From the NCBI RefSeq assembly GCF_042682545.1, contig NZ_JBHUHQ010000002.1: DNA of 64,000 bases. One strand, written 5' to 3'. The notes under the pieces were generated by a model. It was not told the origin of the DNA and ran no database searches. It was given only the letters and a program-made list of their open reading frames with translations. Of this stretch, positions 24,579-33,136 are shown piece by piece. The translations under genes and the position numbers were made by a program. This stretch comes from Ornithinibacillus salinisoli. Lineage in GTDB: Bacteria; Bacillota; Bacilli; Bacillales; Amphibacillaceae. The stretch's first letter is position 1, and each line of letters starts with the position of its first letter.

Positions 24579-25034
24579 CTAACCTTCAACACCATTCTTT
24601 TCGTCCCATGATCCTTGTAACTTTCTTATAAAAAGTATCTGCCCTGTATGGTATGCTGTATGGATACTAAGGTGGGTAAGTTCAGAAGCCCAGTCATCGA
24701 GTTTATTAGCATCAGAATCTTCGATAGCTATCTTCCATTCACTCATAATGTCATGTATTCGTTTAGCAGTATCATTCCAACTTAATTCTTCTACATTCCT
24801 AAACGTATTATTATCTACATTTTCCTCATTTTGTACACCTTTAAACCGATTTAAGTAACGTTTATTGTAAAATATCAAGTGATTTACAACTTCAAAAATA
24901 GAATTAGTAGATTCGTTCGATTTCCAATTTGCTTGTTCCTCAGTAAGATTATCAATTGAATTTATTAACGATACAAACCATGTGTTTTTATGACAAGCAT
25001 CTACCTGTACTAATAAAATATCTTTAACATTCAT
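24579..25034 (-). CDS. DinB/YfiT-like putative metalloenzyme
   Basis: A 151-residue four-helix DinB-superfamily protein. The three-His metal site is suggested by His in EVVNHLIFYNKRY and by the His pair in LSIHTAYHTGQILF, the normal positions. The ATG at 25034 has a perfect GGAGGT site; longer readings are unsupported. Relatives include bacillithiol-S-transferases and mycothiol-dependent enzymes, so a thiol-transfer or detoxification role is possible in a bacillithiol-using host. This is family inference. Confidence 0.82.
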   Translation of the reverse strand: MNVKDILLVQVDACHKNTWFVSLINSIDNLTEEQANWKSNESTNSIFEVVNHLIFYNKRYLNRFKGVQNEENVDNNTFRNVEELSWNDTAKRIHDIMSEWKIAIEDSDANKLDDWASELTHLSIHTAYHTGQILFIRKLQGSWDEKNGVEG

Positions 25035-25078
25035 CTTTTTACCTCCATATATAAACATTATTTTAAAACCTTACTTAT

Positions 25079-25123
25079 AAAAAACCCCCAATTTCTTATG
25101 AATGGACAAAGTAATTGGGGGGG
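25079..25123 (-). terminator. Rho-independent terminator
   Basis: CCCCCAATT and AATTGGGGG pair across a 19-base loop, followed on the minus strand by TTTTTTATA. It ends the isochorismatase transcript. Confidence 0.8.
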
Positions 25124-25142
25124 AAATCATTTTTAATACCTT

Positions 25143-25706
25143 TTAGGTTTCTCTATATGAATCATGAGTTGGATGAAACAAGTCTTCCTCTGTATTTCTG
25201 ACAATGGAAAAGTGTTCTACATTATAATGACCGTGTAGTGTTTCATTATGATGCTTTATGATTTGTTCAGCAGGTAAACTGTCACTGTCCGCTGTTGAAT
25301 GTCCATCACCTACTAATGTAACATCGAACCCACTTATAGTGGCTGTTCTTACTGCAGTATCTATACAGTGTTGTGTTGCACAACCCATTACAACAACATG
25401 TTCAATCTCTTGGGATTGTAAATGATTTAGAAGTTCTGTCCCATGAAAGGCATTTGTTGCAGCTTTATCGAAAATTTCCGCTTCTGCAGGCACATTAATT
25501 TCATCGTGAACCTGAAAACCTCTACCTTTACCTTCAGCAACATCGAGATCCCGTACAAACACAACCGGAACTCCCGCTTTCCTGGCTTTTTCTATTACTA
25601 AATTGATATTCCTTATTAGCTGTTCTTTATTAAATACCGTACGTTCATATTGGCTTCCATCAATTAAATCTTGTTGAGCATCAATAACTAATAATGTCTG
25701 ATTCAA
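25143..25706 (-). CDS. Isochorismatase-family cysteine hydrolase
   Basis: A 187-residue hydrolase with the Asp-Lys-Cys triad of the family: Asp in LLVIDAQQDLIDG, Lys in FDKAATNAFHGTELL and the nucleophile Cys in GCATQHCIDTAVRTA. The cis-peptide VMGCATQHC region is well kept. The start is TTG 25706 after AAAGGGG; the ATG at 25724 has no binding site. Family members hydrolyse nicotinamide, N-carbamoyl compounds or isochorismate; nothing here points to siderophore synthesis, so a nicotinamidase-like or detoxifying role is more likely. Confidence 0.87.
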   Translation of the reverse strand: MNQTLLVIDAQQDLIDGSQYERTVFNKEQLIRNINLVIEKARKAGVPVVFVRDLDVAEGKGRGFQVHDEINVPAEAEIFDKAATNAFHGTELLNHLQSQEIEHVVVMGCATQHCIDTAVRTATISGFDVTLVGDGHSTADSDSLPAEQIIKHHNETLHGHYNVEHFSIVRNTEEDLFHPTHDSYRET

Positions 25707-25749
25707 AATTTTTTCCCCTTTCATATGTTGGGAAACACTCAGAGGTTAT

Positions 25750-25803
25750 CTAGTAAGTTGTATTCCCCTTAATTCTCACACTAACAGTTTGTTTGTTTAT
25801 CAT
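25750..25803 (-). CDS. Possible 17-residue leader ORF
   Basis: An ATG at 25803 follows a perfect AGGAGGT site at 7-8 bases, yet the reading closes after 17 codons. It lies 44 bases upstream of the isochorismatase-family start. It may be a leader peptide or the remnant of a lost gene. The remainder of 25707-26021 shows nothing else but a possible TTGTCT promoter box near 25850. Confidence 0.35.
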   Translation of the reverse strand: MINKQTVSVRIKGNTTY

Positions 25804-26021
25804 AATATCTACCTCCTAATAAAATTGCCTATAAATTTGTATTTATAATTTTTAGACAATTAAACCTTAGCATATTTTCCTAAAAAAAGATACTTTACAA
25901 GAAACAGGAAAAGGATATGATGTCCAATTGGTCTAATATTTTGTTCTTTAACAACTAAAATTTGTTACATTTTATGTATGAAATGATTATGATCAATACT
26001 TATTCTATAGAGATTCATTGT

Positions 26022-26548
26022 TCAGATTTGCTCTTCCTTTAACATTTCTTTATTCCAGTAGATTTGCATTAAGTTATACTCAAATATTTCCTTTCATTTA
26101 AGAAATAATGGAAGTTTATCTAACCTCCCTGGAGATATATCATATTCTTCTTGATATCCGTCGATTTATTGCTTTCGTAATGGAACGCTGATAATCTACA
26201 ATATTCCCATTACCTACAAACGAATATTCTAAAGCGATATATAGGAATAGCTAAATCAAATATATAGTAATGCTTCTCACAATCCTGAAAATCAACCATT
26301 GTCAATTTTGAATCACGATCTACTAGGATATTTTCTAACCATAAATCTCCATGTATCAAACCATAATTTGAATGGTTTTTTGGAATATTTTTTATAGTAG
26401 ATAAAACCTCATGTGAAATATCTCTAATCGCGCTTTCATCTTTAGGGATATATGTAGAAAAGTCATATTCCTCATTTTCATGCCAATCTTTAATATAATT
26501 TATTGGCTCTATACTTTCATATTTCTTTGTTATGCGATTGTATACATT
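26022..26548 (-). pseudogene. Decayed aminoglycoside-phosphotransferase-family gene
   Basis: Minus-strand DNA encodes, in successive frames, the C-terminal half of an APH-family kinase: the catalytic loop LIHGDLWLENILVD with Asp and Asn, then MVDFQDCEKHYYIFDLAIPIY, in one frame; after a frameshift EYSFVGNGNIVDYQRSITKA in the next; then QEEYDISPGRLDKLPLFLK and KEIFEYNLMQIYWNKE in a third, with stops. The N-terminal half is missing; the remnant abuts the 3' end of the SRPBCC gene. It is not functional. Confidence 0.75.
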
Positions 26549-26999
26549 CTATGTTTTCGGCAATCTTTTTTAGTTCAATCGATCGATGAATAATAAATTC
26601 TCTCATATATTTCTCCAAAAATAACTTATCAGCAATTACACCAAATAAACCAAATGGAGACTTATATTTAAATGTATCTATCATTAAGGTTCCATCATCT
26701 CTTTCAACAAATTGATGTTTATGGGTAAAAGAACTGAAAGCTCCTTTGATCATAATATCTACAAACTCAAAAGGTTTTTCCATATGAGTTACTTTAGCAG
26801 TTAGTCTTTGTTTTATACCAAAATGCGTAGCTTCCCACGTAACCGTGTCCCCTTCCTCTAACAGGCCTGTTGTCACTCCATCGACAGCTTTCTCCTTCGT
26901 TTCTGCTGTGGTTTTAGTATGAATATCTACATCTCTGGCAAGGTCAAAACATATTTCTACAGGTGCTTGTATAAATTGCTTATGTGTAATAGTTGGCAT
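26517..26999 (-). CDS. SRPBCC family protein
   Basis: A 160-residue SRPBCC-fold protein starting PTITHKQFIQAPVEICFDL, the usual first strand and helix, with the later VTWEATHFGIKQRLTAKV and FKYKSPFGLFGVIADKLFLEKYM. These resemble the cyclase/dehydrase and ligand-binding branch. ATG 26999 is seven bases from GAGGAG; an ATG two codons before it is too close. It lies 33 bases behind the WYL regulator and is probably cotranscribed. Its last 30 bases overlap the kinase remnant. Confidence 0.82.
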   Translation of the reverse strand: MPTITHKQFIQAPVEICFDLARDVDIHTKTTAETKEKAVDGVTTGLLEEGDTVTWEATHFGIKQRLTAKVTHMEKPFEFVDIMIKGAFSSFTHKHQFVERDDGTLMIDTFKYKSPFGLFGVIADKLFLEKYMREFIIHRSIELKKIAENIECIQSHNKEI

Positions 27000-27038
27000 C
27001 TGCATTCTCCTCTGTGATTTAATTGTTCGTCTTTAAGT

Positions 27039-28010
27039 TCATTTCTCATGATGATAAAACGCAACAGTGGCTTCAGCCATTTTAAGAATCTTATTGTGCA
27101 GTTCTTCTGGCTCGATTACCTTTATTTGGTCAGCAAACCCTAGTATATATCCTTTCGCTTCTTCTTCTGTATCAAAGGAGAGTTTTACAGGTATCCATTC
27201 TTCCTCACTTCTATTTTCAATATCAATTTGACTTACAAAACGGCTACTAAATTTTAACCTTGGAAGAATAGACCGCGTGACCTCCACCCGTACTTCGTAA
27301 GTAGGCAATTTCTCTATAAAGGCTTTTGTTGAAGAACTCCAATAATGAGCCAGATTAAAATTTTCTGGCCTTTCAAATGTCTCATGAGTAGGTGTAGCAT
27401 ACTGAATCCGTGAAGCACGATAATTTCTAATATCACCATTTTCTTTAGCGGCAATAAAGTACCAGAGATTTCCCTTAGCCACCAATCCAAGTGGCTGTAC
27501 AATACGTTCATCCATCCTTCCATCAGCACGTTGATATAAGATCTTTAGTTTATTGTCTATCCATATAGCATTTTTCAGTACCTCGAAAGAATCTATTCTT
27601 TCTTTTTGATTTCGCCACGAACTAGTATCAATATGGATCCGATGCCATACGTCTTTAGCGTTTTCACGATAAATGGAAGGAAGTGAGGCAATTAATTTAT
27701 TTCTAGCTTCTTCCGATGTACGGGTCATACCTAAATCGTCTAGCAATTGTGTGGAAGGTGAAACAAACAACGCACGTATTTCAGATCCTTTTAGACCCGT
27801 TAAATCTGTCTTATAGTCATCTAATAATGACCAACCTCCATTTTTTCCACGTTCGGCAAATACAGGAATACCTGTTCCGCTTAATGCATCCATATCCCTA
27901 TAAATAGTACGTTCAGAGACTTCCAACTTCTCCGCTAATTCTTTTGCAGTCATTCGTCCATGTGATTGTAATAACAAAAGAATAGATACCAACCGATCTC
28001 CTCTCATCAT
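27039..28010 (-). CDS. WYL-domain HTH regulator (YafY-like)
   Basis: A 323-residue regulator. The first 60 residues are a DeoR/HTH-11 winged helix (LLQSHGRMTAKELAEKLEVSERTIYRDMDAL), the middle 130-210 holds the WYL domain (KLKILYQRADGRMDERIVQPLGLVAKGNLWYFIAA) and the end is a WCX extension. WYL domains bind nucleic-acid or nucleotide ligands. It faces an SDR gene across a 115-base divergent promoter region and probably controls it. Start is ATG 28010 after GAGAGGGTG, with ATG 28007 equally possible. Confidence 0.88.
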   Translation of the reverse strand: MMRGDRLVSILLLLQSHGRMTAKELAEKLEVSERTIYRDMDALSGTGIPVFAERGKNGGWSLLDDYKTDLTGLKGSEIRALFVSPSTQLLDDLGMTRTSEEARNKLIASLPSIYRENAKDVWHRIHIDTSSWRNQKERIDSFEVLKNAIWIDNKLKILYQRADGRMDERIVQPLGLVAKGNLWYFIAAKENGDIRNYRASRIQYATPTHETFERPENFNLAHYWSSSTKAFIEKLPTYEVRVEVTRSILPRLKFSSRFVSQIDIENRSEEEWIPVKLSFDTEEEAKGYILGFADQIKVIEPEELHNKILKMAEATVAFYHHEK

Positions 28011-28059
28011 AGTCACCCTCTCATTTAAAATTTATTAATTAAATATATCTAATTAAATA

Positions 28060-28092
28060 TGACACTTGTTGTCAAGAATAAGCCTTTATAAT
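28060..28092 (+). promoter_or_regulatory. Divergent promoter region with dyad
   Basis: A -10 box TATAAT at 28087-28092 serves the SDR gene. Upstream lies the dyad TGACA-CTTGT-TGTCA (28060-28074), covering the -35 zone, a likely binding site of the divergent WYL regulator. Confidence 0.5.
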
Positions 28093-28125
28093 GAATCTAA
28101 CCTACTTATGAAAGGAATGAAATAT

Positions 28126-28959
28126 ATGAAACCACTATCTGGAAAGATCGCTCTTGTAACAGGAGGGAGTAGAGGAGCTGGTCGTGGAATTGCCGTAGAA
28201 CTAGGAAAAGCTGGTGCGACAGTTTATGTCACGGGTCGTAGTACGAAAGGAAACTCCACCAATAATTGGCCAGGCTCAATTGATGACACGGTATCTCAAA
28301 TTGAAGACTTTGGTGGTAAAGGAATTGCGGTTCGATGTGATCATACGAATGATTCAGAGACTAAAGCAGTAATCACTCAAATTCGTAGGGAACAGGGGAA
28401 ATTAGATATCCTGATTAATAATGTATGGGGAGCACATGACCTTGGGGTTGATGCTAAACCATTTTGGGAGTTGCCATTGGAGAATTGGGATAAGATGTTC
28501 ACTGCAGGAGTTCGTGCCCAATTAGCTACAAATCATTTTGCCATGCCGTTACTTCGTGAAAATCAAAATGCTGTCATCATTCACACGACCTTTTGGGATG
28601 ACAACAAATACATTGGACAATTTTATTATGATTTAGCAAAAAATGCTTTAACTCGAATGGCTTATGGGCTATCCATAGAATTAAAACAGGATAATATTGC
28701 AGTTCTTGCAGTTTCACCTGGTTTTATGAGGACTGAGCTTGTCCTAAAGCACCATATCGTTGATGAGAAACCTTGGCAGGAAATAGAGGAATTAAAGAAA
28801 TCCGAGACTCCTCATTATATTGGACGCGGAATTAAAGCTTTGATATGTGATCCAAATGTAATGGTAAAAAGCGGACATGTGTTAAGAGTCGGTGATTTAG
28901 CCCAAGAATATGGGTTTACTGATATAGATGGCAAGTTAATTCCACCGTTTAGAATGTAA
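28126..28959 (+). CDS. Short-chain dehydrogenase/reductase
   Basis: A 277-residue SDR. The cofactor loop TGGSRGAGRGIA is near residue 12, the NNVWG motif near 100 replaces NNAG, and the active-site Tyr-Lys pair is in YYDLAKNAL, with Thr of IIHTTFW at the usual Ser position. ATG 28126 is nine bases from AAAGGA; earlier in-frame ATGs are poorly placed. It resembles the DHRS1-like group of SDRs. The divergent WYL regulator suggests inducible expression, substrate unknown. Confidence 0.88.
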   Translation: MKPLSGKIALVTGGSRGAGRGIAVELGKAGATVYVTGRSTKGNSTNNWPGSIDDTVSQIEDFGGKGIAVRCDHTNDSETKAVITQIRREQGKLDILINNVWGAHDLGVDAKPFWELPLENWDKMFTAGVRAQLATNHFAMPLLRENQNAVIIHTTFWDDNKYIGQFYYDLAKNALTRMAYGLSIELKQDNIAVLAVSPGFMRTELVLKHHIVDEKPWQEIEELKKSETPHYIGRGIKALICDPNVMVKSGHVLRVGDLAQEYGFTDIDGKLIPPFRM

Positions 28960-28971
28960 AATTATTTGTTA

Positions 28972-29012
28972 AATAGAGCCACATGATGATATGAAGGTGG
29001 CTCTATTCTTTA
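28972..29012 (+). terminator. Rho-independent terminator
   Basis: AATAGAGCCAC and GTGGCTCTATT form a perfect 11-bp stem with a 14-base loop, followed by CTTT. It ends the SDR gene and may also serve the convergent gene. Confidence 0.8.
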
Positions 29013-29045
29013 ACATTCGATTATCAACCTTTTATAAATACAGGA

Positions 29046-29645
29046 TTAATACACTTCAAAATTCTGCCCAGTTTGTCTGCCAGCCACACTCTTTTTAAAC
29101 GCACGGGCAACCCGTTGGACTGGGACTGGTTCAAAACCGGCAAAGAAAGTACCTAAACGATCCCAGGATTCTTGCACAATGTTCGGACTAACACTATTTA
29201 TTCGAATACCTCTTGGCATTTCGATGGAGGCCGCTTTAACAAATGATTTTACTCCACCATTTGCCATCGCTGCTGATGAGCCAAGTGGAATCGGATCATC
29301 CATCATAACACCAGTAGTTAACGTGAAGCTCCCACCATCATTTACATAGTCTAGACCTAGGAGAACTAGATTTATTTGCCCTTTCAACTTACTTTCAATC
29401 CCTTTTTCATTTAGTTCTGGTGTTAGCTCTGAAACCGATGCGAAATTGGCACCACCAGAAGCATTAACAACAGCATCAACTTTCCCCACGTACTCATACA
29501 TCTTTTTTATACTATCAACCGAAGTATTATCTACAGATACATCCGCACCATTTCTACCCGCTCGAATAATTTCATGTTCCCCTTCTAATTCTCTTGTAAT
29601 TGCCTTTCCTATCGTTCCACTTGCACCGACGAGAAGCACCTTCAC
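29046..29645 (-). CDS. Short-chain dehydrogenase, compact form
   Basis: A 199-residue SDR starting KVLLVGASGTIGKAI, the nucleotide-binding loop, with NASGGANF in place of NNAG. The usual Tyr-x3-Lys is not obvious (the region reads SSAAMANGGVKSFVKAAS), so catalysis may be altered or the family atypical. GTG 29645 follows AAGGGG at nine bases and fits the family start. It resembles the 200-residue SDRs found in many bacteria with unknown substrate. Confidence 0.82.
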   Translation of the reverse strand: MKVLLVGASGTIGKAITRELEGEHEIIRAGRNGADVSVDNTSVDSIKKMYEYVGKVDAVVNASGGANFASVSELTPELNEKGIESKLKGQINLVLLGLDYVNDGGSFTLTTGVMMDDPIPLGSSAAMANGGVKSFVKAASIEMPRGIRINSVSPNIVQESWDRLGTFFAGFEPVPVQRVARAFKKSVAGRQTGQNFEVY

Positions 29646-29766
29646 GCATAACAACCCCTTTATCTAAATTAGAAAAGATCCTTCTTTTTCATAAAAAATA
29701 CCCCTATATAAAAACATATCCAGCCAATCGCTATCATATGCCATTTATTTTATCGTTAATTATTAG

Positions 29767-29797
29767 AAAAAGCGACCACTTGGCAGTAGTCGCTTTT
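29767..29797 (-). terminator. Rho-independent terminator
   Basis: On the minus strand AAAAGCGAC and GTCGCTTTTT enclose a 12-base loop, right behind the MFS gene. Confidence 0.82.
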
Positions 29798-29801
29798 CCT
29801 A

Positions 29802-31235
29802 TTACGCTTCTGATTGTACTGTACTAGCTTTTTCAGGCTTCTTATATTTTATGAGTATTGCAATGACAAGTCCGATTGCTGATGTTATACCGGCAACAAC
29901 AAAGGATACATTTACTCCATGAATCATGCCTTGAACCCCTTCAGTAGGGATTGCTGCTGAAGTCATAACGGATACAAGTAATGCTGTACCCACGGCACCA
30001 GCTATTTGTCGCATCGTATTATTCATCGCTGTTCCATGTGGTAACAAGTCATTTGGTAACAAATTCAAACCAGCTGTTGTGACTGGCATCATCACCATCG
30101 CAACCGCTAGCATTCGAAAAGCATTAACTACCGTTAAATACGTAAATGTCGTTTGCTCCGTAATAATCGTAAACATGAATGTCGTAATCGTTAAAATAGA
30201 GAAACCAATGATCGCTAACCATTTCGCCCCGAATTTATCAAACATTCGTCCTGTAATTGGGTTCATGAAGCCCATTACAAGTGCCCCTGGCAACAACATT
30301 AATCCTGATTCAAACGCAGTAAATCCGAGCATATTTTGCATTAATAATGGTAGTACAACTGCCCCACCGATCATTGCGATAAATACTACCATACCAAGAG
30401 CCGTTGTTAAGGTGAATACTGGATATTTAAATATTCTAAACTCTAAAATAGGTTGTTCTAGCTTCAATTGTCTTAGTATAAACCAAGTAAGGGCGATCAA
30501 ACCTACAACCAAGGAGATAATTACATGTCCACTAGCCCATCCACTACTTCCTGCTGTACTGAAGGCATATAAAATGCCACCGAATCCTAAAGTAGATAAG
30601 ATAATAGACAGAATATCGACCTTTGGAAAGGTTTGTTTTGTTACATTTTTAAGAATAAAATAAGCAATAACAATATCAGCTACAACAATTGGAAAAATCA
30701 CATAGAATAAACTTCTCCAAGGAAAATGTTCCACGAGATACCCTGATAAAGTTGGACCTATGGCTGGAGCAAATGAAATGATTAATCCGAACATCCCCAT
30801 TGCTTGCCCACGTTTTTCAATTGGAAAAATCAAAAACATAATTGTTTGCATAAGCGGCATGAGTATACCTGCACCAGATGCTTGAAGTACTCTCCCCATG
30901 AGTAGGAAGGAAAAGTTAGGAGATACCGCTGCAACTAGTGTTCCTAATGCAAATAAACTCATTGCAGTAAGAAATAATCCTCTCGTTGTAAATCTCCCAA
31001 TTAAAAAAGCAGTAACTGGTATCATAATTCCATTTACTAGCATGAAGATTGACTGTAACCATTGGGCCGTATTTTCATTTAATTGTAAGTCTTCCATAAT
31101 ATGTGGCAAGGCAGTTGCTAACAATGTTTGGTTTAAAATAGCAACAAAGGCCCCTGAAAGTAGCACAATCATCAATGGCACTTTATTTATCGTAGTTGGA
31201 TCCCCTGTTTGTGCAGGAGTCTGACTTCTAACCAT
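29802..31235 (-). CDS. DHA2-family MFS multidrug exporter
   Basis: A 477-residue major facilitator with 14 predicted membrane helices, the DHA2 (EmrB/QacA) type. Motif A appears as GRFTTRG between helices 2 and 3 and motif C as GLIISFAPAIGPTLSGYL in helix 5, typical of drug/H+ antiporters. The ATG follows GAAGGAAGA. A perfect TetR-like operator lies 60 bases upstream, so expression is probably induced by a drug through a repressor encoded elsewhere. The substrate cannot be deduced; B. subtilis Mdr/LmrB are close in type. Confidence 0.9.
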   Translation of the reverse strand: MVRSQTPAQTGDPTTINKVPLMIVLLSGAFVAILNQTLLATALPHIMEDLQLNENTAQWLQSIFMLVNGIMIPVTAFLIGRFTTRGLFLTAMSLFALGTLVAAVSPNFSFLLMGRVLQASGAGILMPLMQTIMFLIFPIEKRGQAMGMFGLIISFAPAIGPTLSGYLVEHFPWRSLFYVIFPIVVADIVIAYFILKNVTKQTFPKVDILSIILSTLGFGGILYAFSTAGSSGWASGHVIISLVVGLIALTWFILRQLKLEQPILEFRIFKYPVFTLTTALGMVVFIAMIGGAVVLPLLMQNMLGFTAFESGLMLLPGALVMGFMNPITGRMFDKFGAKWLAIIGFSILTITTFMFTIITEQTTFTYLTVVNAFRMLAVAMVMMPVTTAGLNLLPNDLLPHGTAMNNTMRQIAGAVGTALLVSVMTSAAIPTEGVQGMIHGVNVSFVVAGITSAIGLVIAILIKYKKPEKASTVQSEA

Positions 31236-31293
31236 ATTCTTCCTTCTTTCGTAAATTTCTGTTAGTATATTGATACCACAACACGTATTTTTT

Positions 31294-31305
31294 ATGAACG
31301 TTCAT
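31294..31305. promoter_or_regulatory. TetR-type operator palindrome
   Basis: ATGAACGTTCAT is a perfect 12-bp palindrome of the form bound by many TetR-family repressors. On the minus strand it lies between TTGTTT and TAAAAA at 17-base spacing, a possible promoter of the MFS pump. Confidence 0.5.
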
Positions 31306-31393
31306 TGATATAAACAACAATAGTGTATTTTATCATATGGGAACTTAATCGAAAAGAAATTGATTTCTGTACGCGGAATAAGGAGTTGTTCGC

Positions 31394-32161
31394 ATGTGTT
31401 TAATTAATTTTCAATTTCATGAGCATCCACAATATAAATTAATTGTCGCTGCAAACCGCGATGAATTTTTCAAACGGCCCACCGCGCAAGCTCATTTTTG
31501 GGAGGATGTACCTAATGTACTTGCTGGCCGTGATTTATTACAAATGGGGACATGGCTTGGAATAACCAAACAGGGGAGATTTGCTGCATTAACAAATTTT
31601 CGAGACCCAGCACATATGGGAACTGGTAAGAAATCACGTGGTGACATAGTTAGAAGGTATTTAGCAGGACATGCCGAACCACAGAATTTTCTTCAATCCA
31701 TCCAAAAAGAAAAAGAAGAATATTTTGGATTTAATGTTATATTAGGAAATCCCGATCAATTGTACTACTATAATAATATTCAAAATGAAATAAGCGAAAT
31801 AAATAAAGGGGAGACCCACGGATTAAGTAATCATTTCTTGAATACGCCGTGGCCAAAGGTGGTAAAAGGGAGAAAGAACTTGTATCACTATGTAATGGAG
31901 ACACCGAAAATTGATGTTGATCAACTCTTCCAAATTTTATTAGATGCTGAAGAAGCACCAGACGAGGAGCTTCCTAACACTGGAATTGGTGCAGAACTTG
32001 AACGGAAACTATCCTCACTTTTCATCCATTTACCTGATTATGGCACACGATCCTCAACAGTATTACTCATTGACCACAACAACCAAGTAACCTTTGTCGA
32101 GCGTACGTATCATGATGGGAAGTATGTTGGAGAAAAAGAATATACATTTATGATAGGATAG
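31394..32161 (+). CDS. NRDE/TANGO2 family protein
   Basis: A 255-residue protein beginning with the conserved N-terminal Cys and the family signature AANRDEF, followed by FWEDVPNVLAGRDLLQMGTWLGI and ALTNFRDP, and near the end GTRSSTVLLID. The N-terminal Cys and Arg/Asp arrangement hints at an Ntn-hydrolase-like fold. The eukaryotic relative TANGO2 has been linked to heme and lipid handling; the bacterial role is unsettled. The ATG follows AAGGAG. It is monocistronic. Confidence 0.9.
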   Translation: MCLINFQFHEHPQYKLIVAANRDEFFKRPTAQAHFWEDVPNVLAGRDLLQMGTWLGITKQGRFAALTNFRDPAHMGTGKKSRGDIVRRYLAGHAEPQNFLQSIQKEKEEYFGFNVILGNPDQLYYYNNIQNEISEINKGETHGLSNHFLNTPWPKVVKGRKNLYHYVMETPKIDVDQLFQILLDAEEAPDEELPNTGIGAELERKLSSLFIHLPDYGTRSSTVLLIDHNNQVTFVERTYHDGKYVGEKEYTFMIG

Positions 32162-32361
32162 TTTTATACATGAGCATAAGGAATGCTCCTTGAAATTGCA
32201 TCGCACGCAGGAAAAGCGTTTTTTCTTTTCCAAGGAACGGAAAATCAAGCCAACGAAGAAATTCGATGCGTCATTTTTACCGGACTTTTTGTCAACCTCT
32301 ATTAGCATATTTGTCATAACCCAAAACTCGTGACTCCTTTCCACCGTTTTCCTACACGCTC

Positions 32362-33057
32362 TCACATAGATTGCATCTCCATCATATCCCACGTCGTAAT
32401 AATTCCTAATAATTGTTCGGTGGGATCTCCATTTTCTGTAATGAGCAAGGCATCTATCCGGTTCCCCTTCTCCATTTGATCCTTAAATATCCCGACTGCT
32501 TCATAAACAGTTGTATTTCTACTGATGAAATTATAATTAGTATCCTTTTGATACGGGAGAATTTCTTCGATGACAGTTTCTGCACCAGATGCAAATTTAT
32601 TATCTGCAAGCCACTTTGTAATAGCACTTTCGGTGAATAGACCTTTAAATTCACGATCATGGTACACAGGAAATTTTGAAAATCCGTTCTCGTGAACAGC
32701 TTCAAGAACATGTGATAATGAATCATTGCTTTGAAACGAAACGACCTTCCTTGAAAACATTGGAATAACAACTTTTGGTTGGGTAATCTCCTTTTCTATT
32801 TTGGCGATGTGTTCGACGACCGAGTCATGTGGTTCAGCTATAGCGTGCATGGTGTCTGTTTTATCATGAACAATAGCGTTTCGAAGTTCAGCGTATTGTA
32901 AAAGATCATCACTATATTGACGAACGATTGGATTGTATTTTGTAAGGATCTTTACAGCTTTGGCAAAACCTATTCCTTTACTATTATCCATTTCTTGCCG
33001 TAATGCTTTTTCAATTCTATTAAAGGCAGCTAAAAATTCCTCTGAATTCTTGTACAT
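32362..33057 (-). CDS. CBS-domain protein with helical N-terminus
   Basis: A 231-residue protein. Residues about 100-225 form a pair of CBS domains (VVSFQSNDSLSHVLEAVHENGFSKFPVYHDREFKGLFTE and the second with RIDALLITENG and GIITTWDM), which usually bind adenine nucleotides. The first 90 residues are helical and contain YAELRNAIVH, an R-x4-H pattern like that of HEPN ribonuclease domains. Combination of the two is unusual. ATG 33057 follows GAGGAG; a longer reading is unsupported. It sits behind the GDPD gene but after a terminator. Confidence 0.8.
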   Translation of the reverse strand: MYKNSEEFLAAFNRIEKALRQEMDNSKGIGFAKAVKILTKYNPIVRQYSDDLLQYAELRNAIVHDKTDTMHAIAEPHDSVVEHIAKIEKEITQPKVVIPMFSRKVVSFQSNDSLSHVLEAVHENGFSKFPVYHDREFKGLFTESAITKWLADNKFASGAETVIEEILPYQKDTNYNFISRNTTVYEAVGIFKDQMEKGNRIDALLITENGDPTEQLLGIITTWDMMEMQSM

Positions 33058-33074
33058 AATCGTTACTCCTCTTG

Positions 33075-33116
33075 AAAAAAATAGAGACTCAAAGTGACGG
33101 TTCACTTGAGGCTCTG
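33075..33116 (-). terminator. Rho-independent terminator
   Basis: On the minus strand AGAGCCTCAAGTGA pairs with TCACTTTGAGTCTCT, with small mismatches, and runs into TTTTTTT. It ends the GDPD gene. Confidence 0.82.
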
Positions 33117-33136
33117 TTGCTTATTTTTGGGTGATT

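Noticed and set aside
30079..30663. 194-codon plus-strand reading
   Set aside because: Complement of the MFS exporter; repetitive Ile/Asn/Pro composition typical of a shadow frame.
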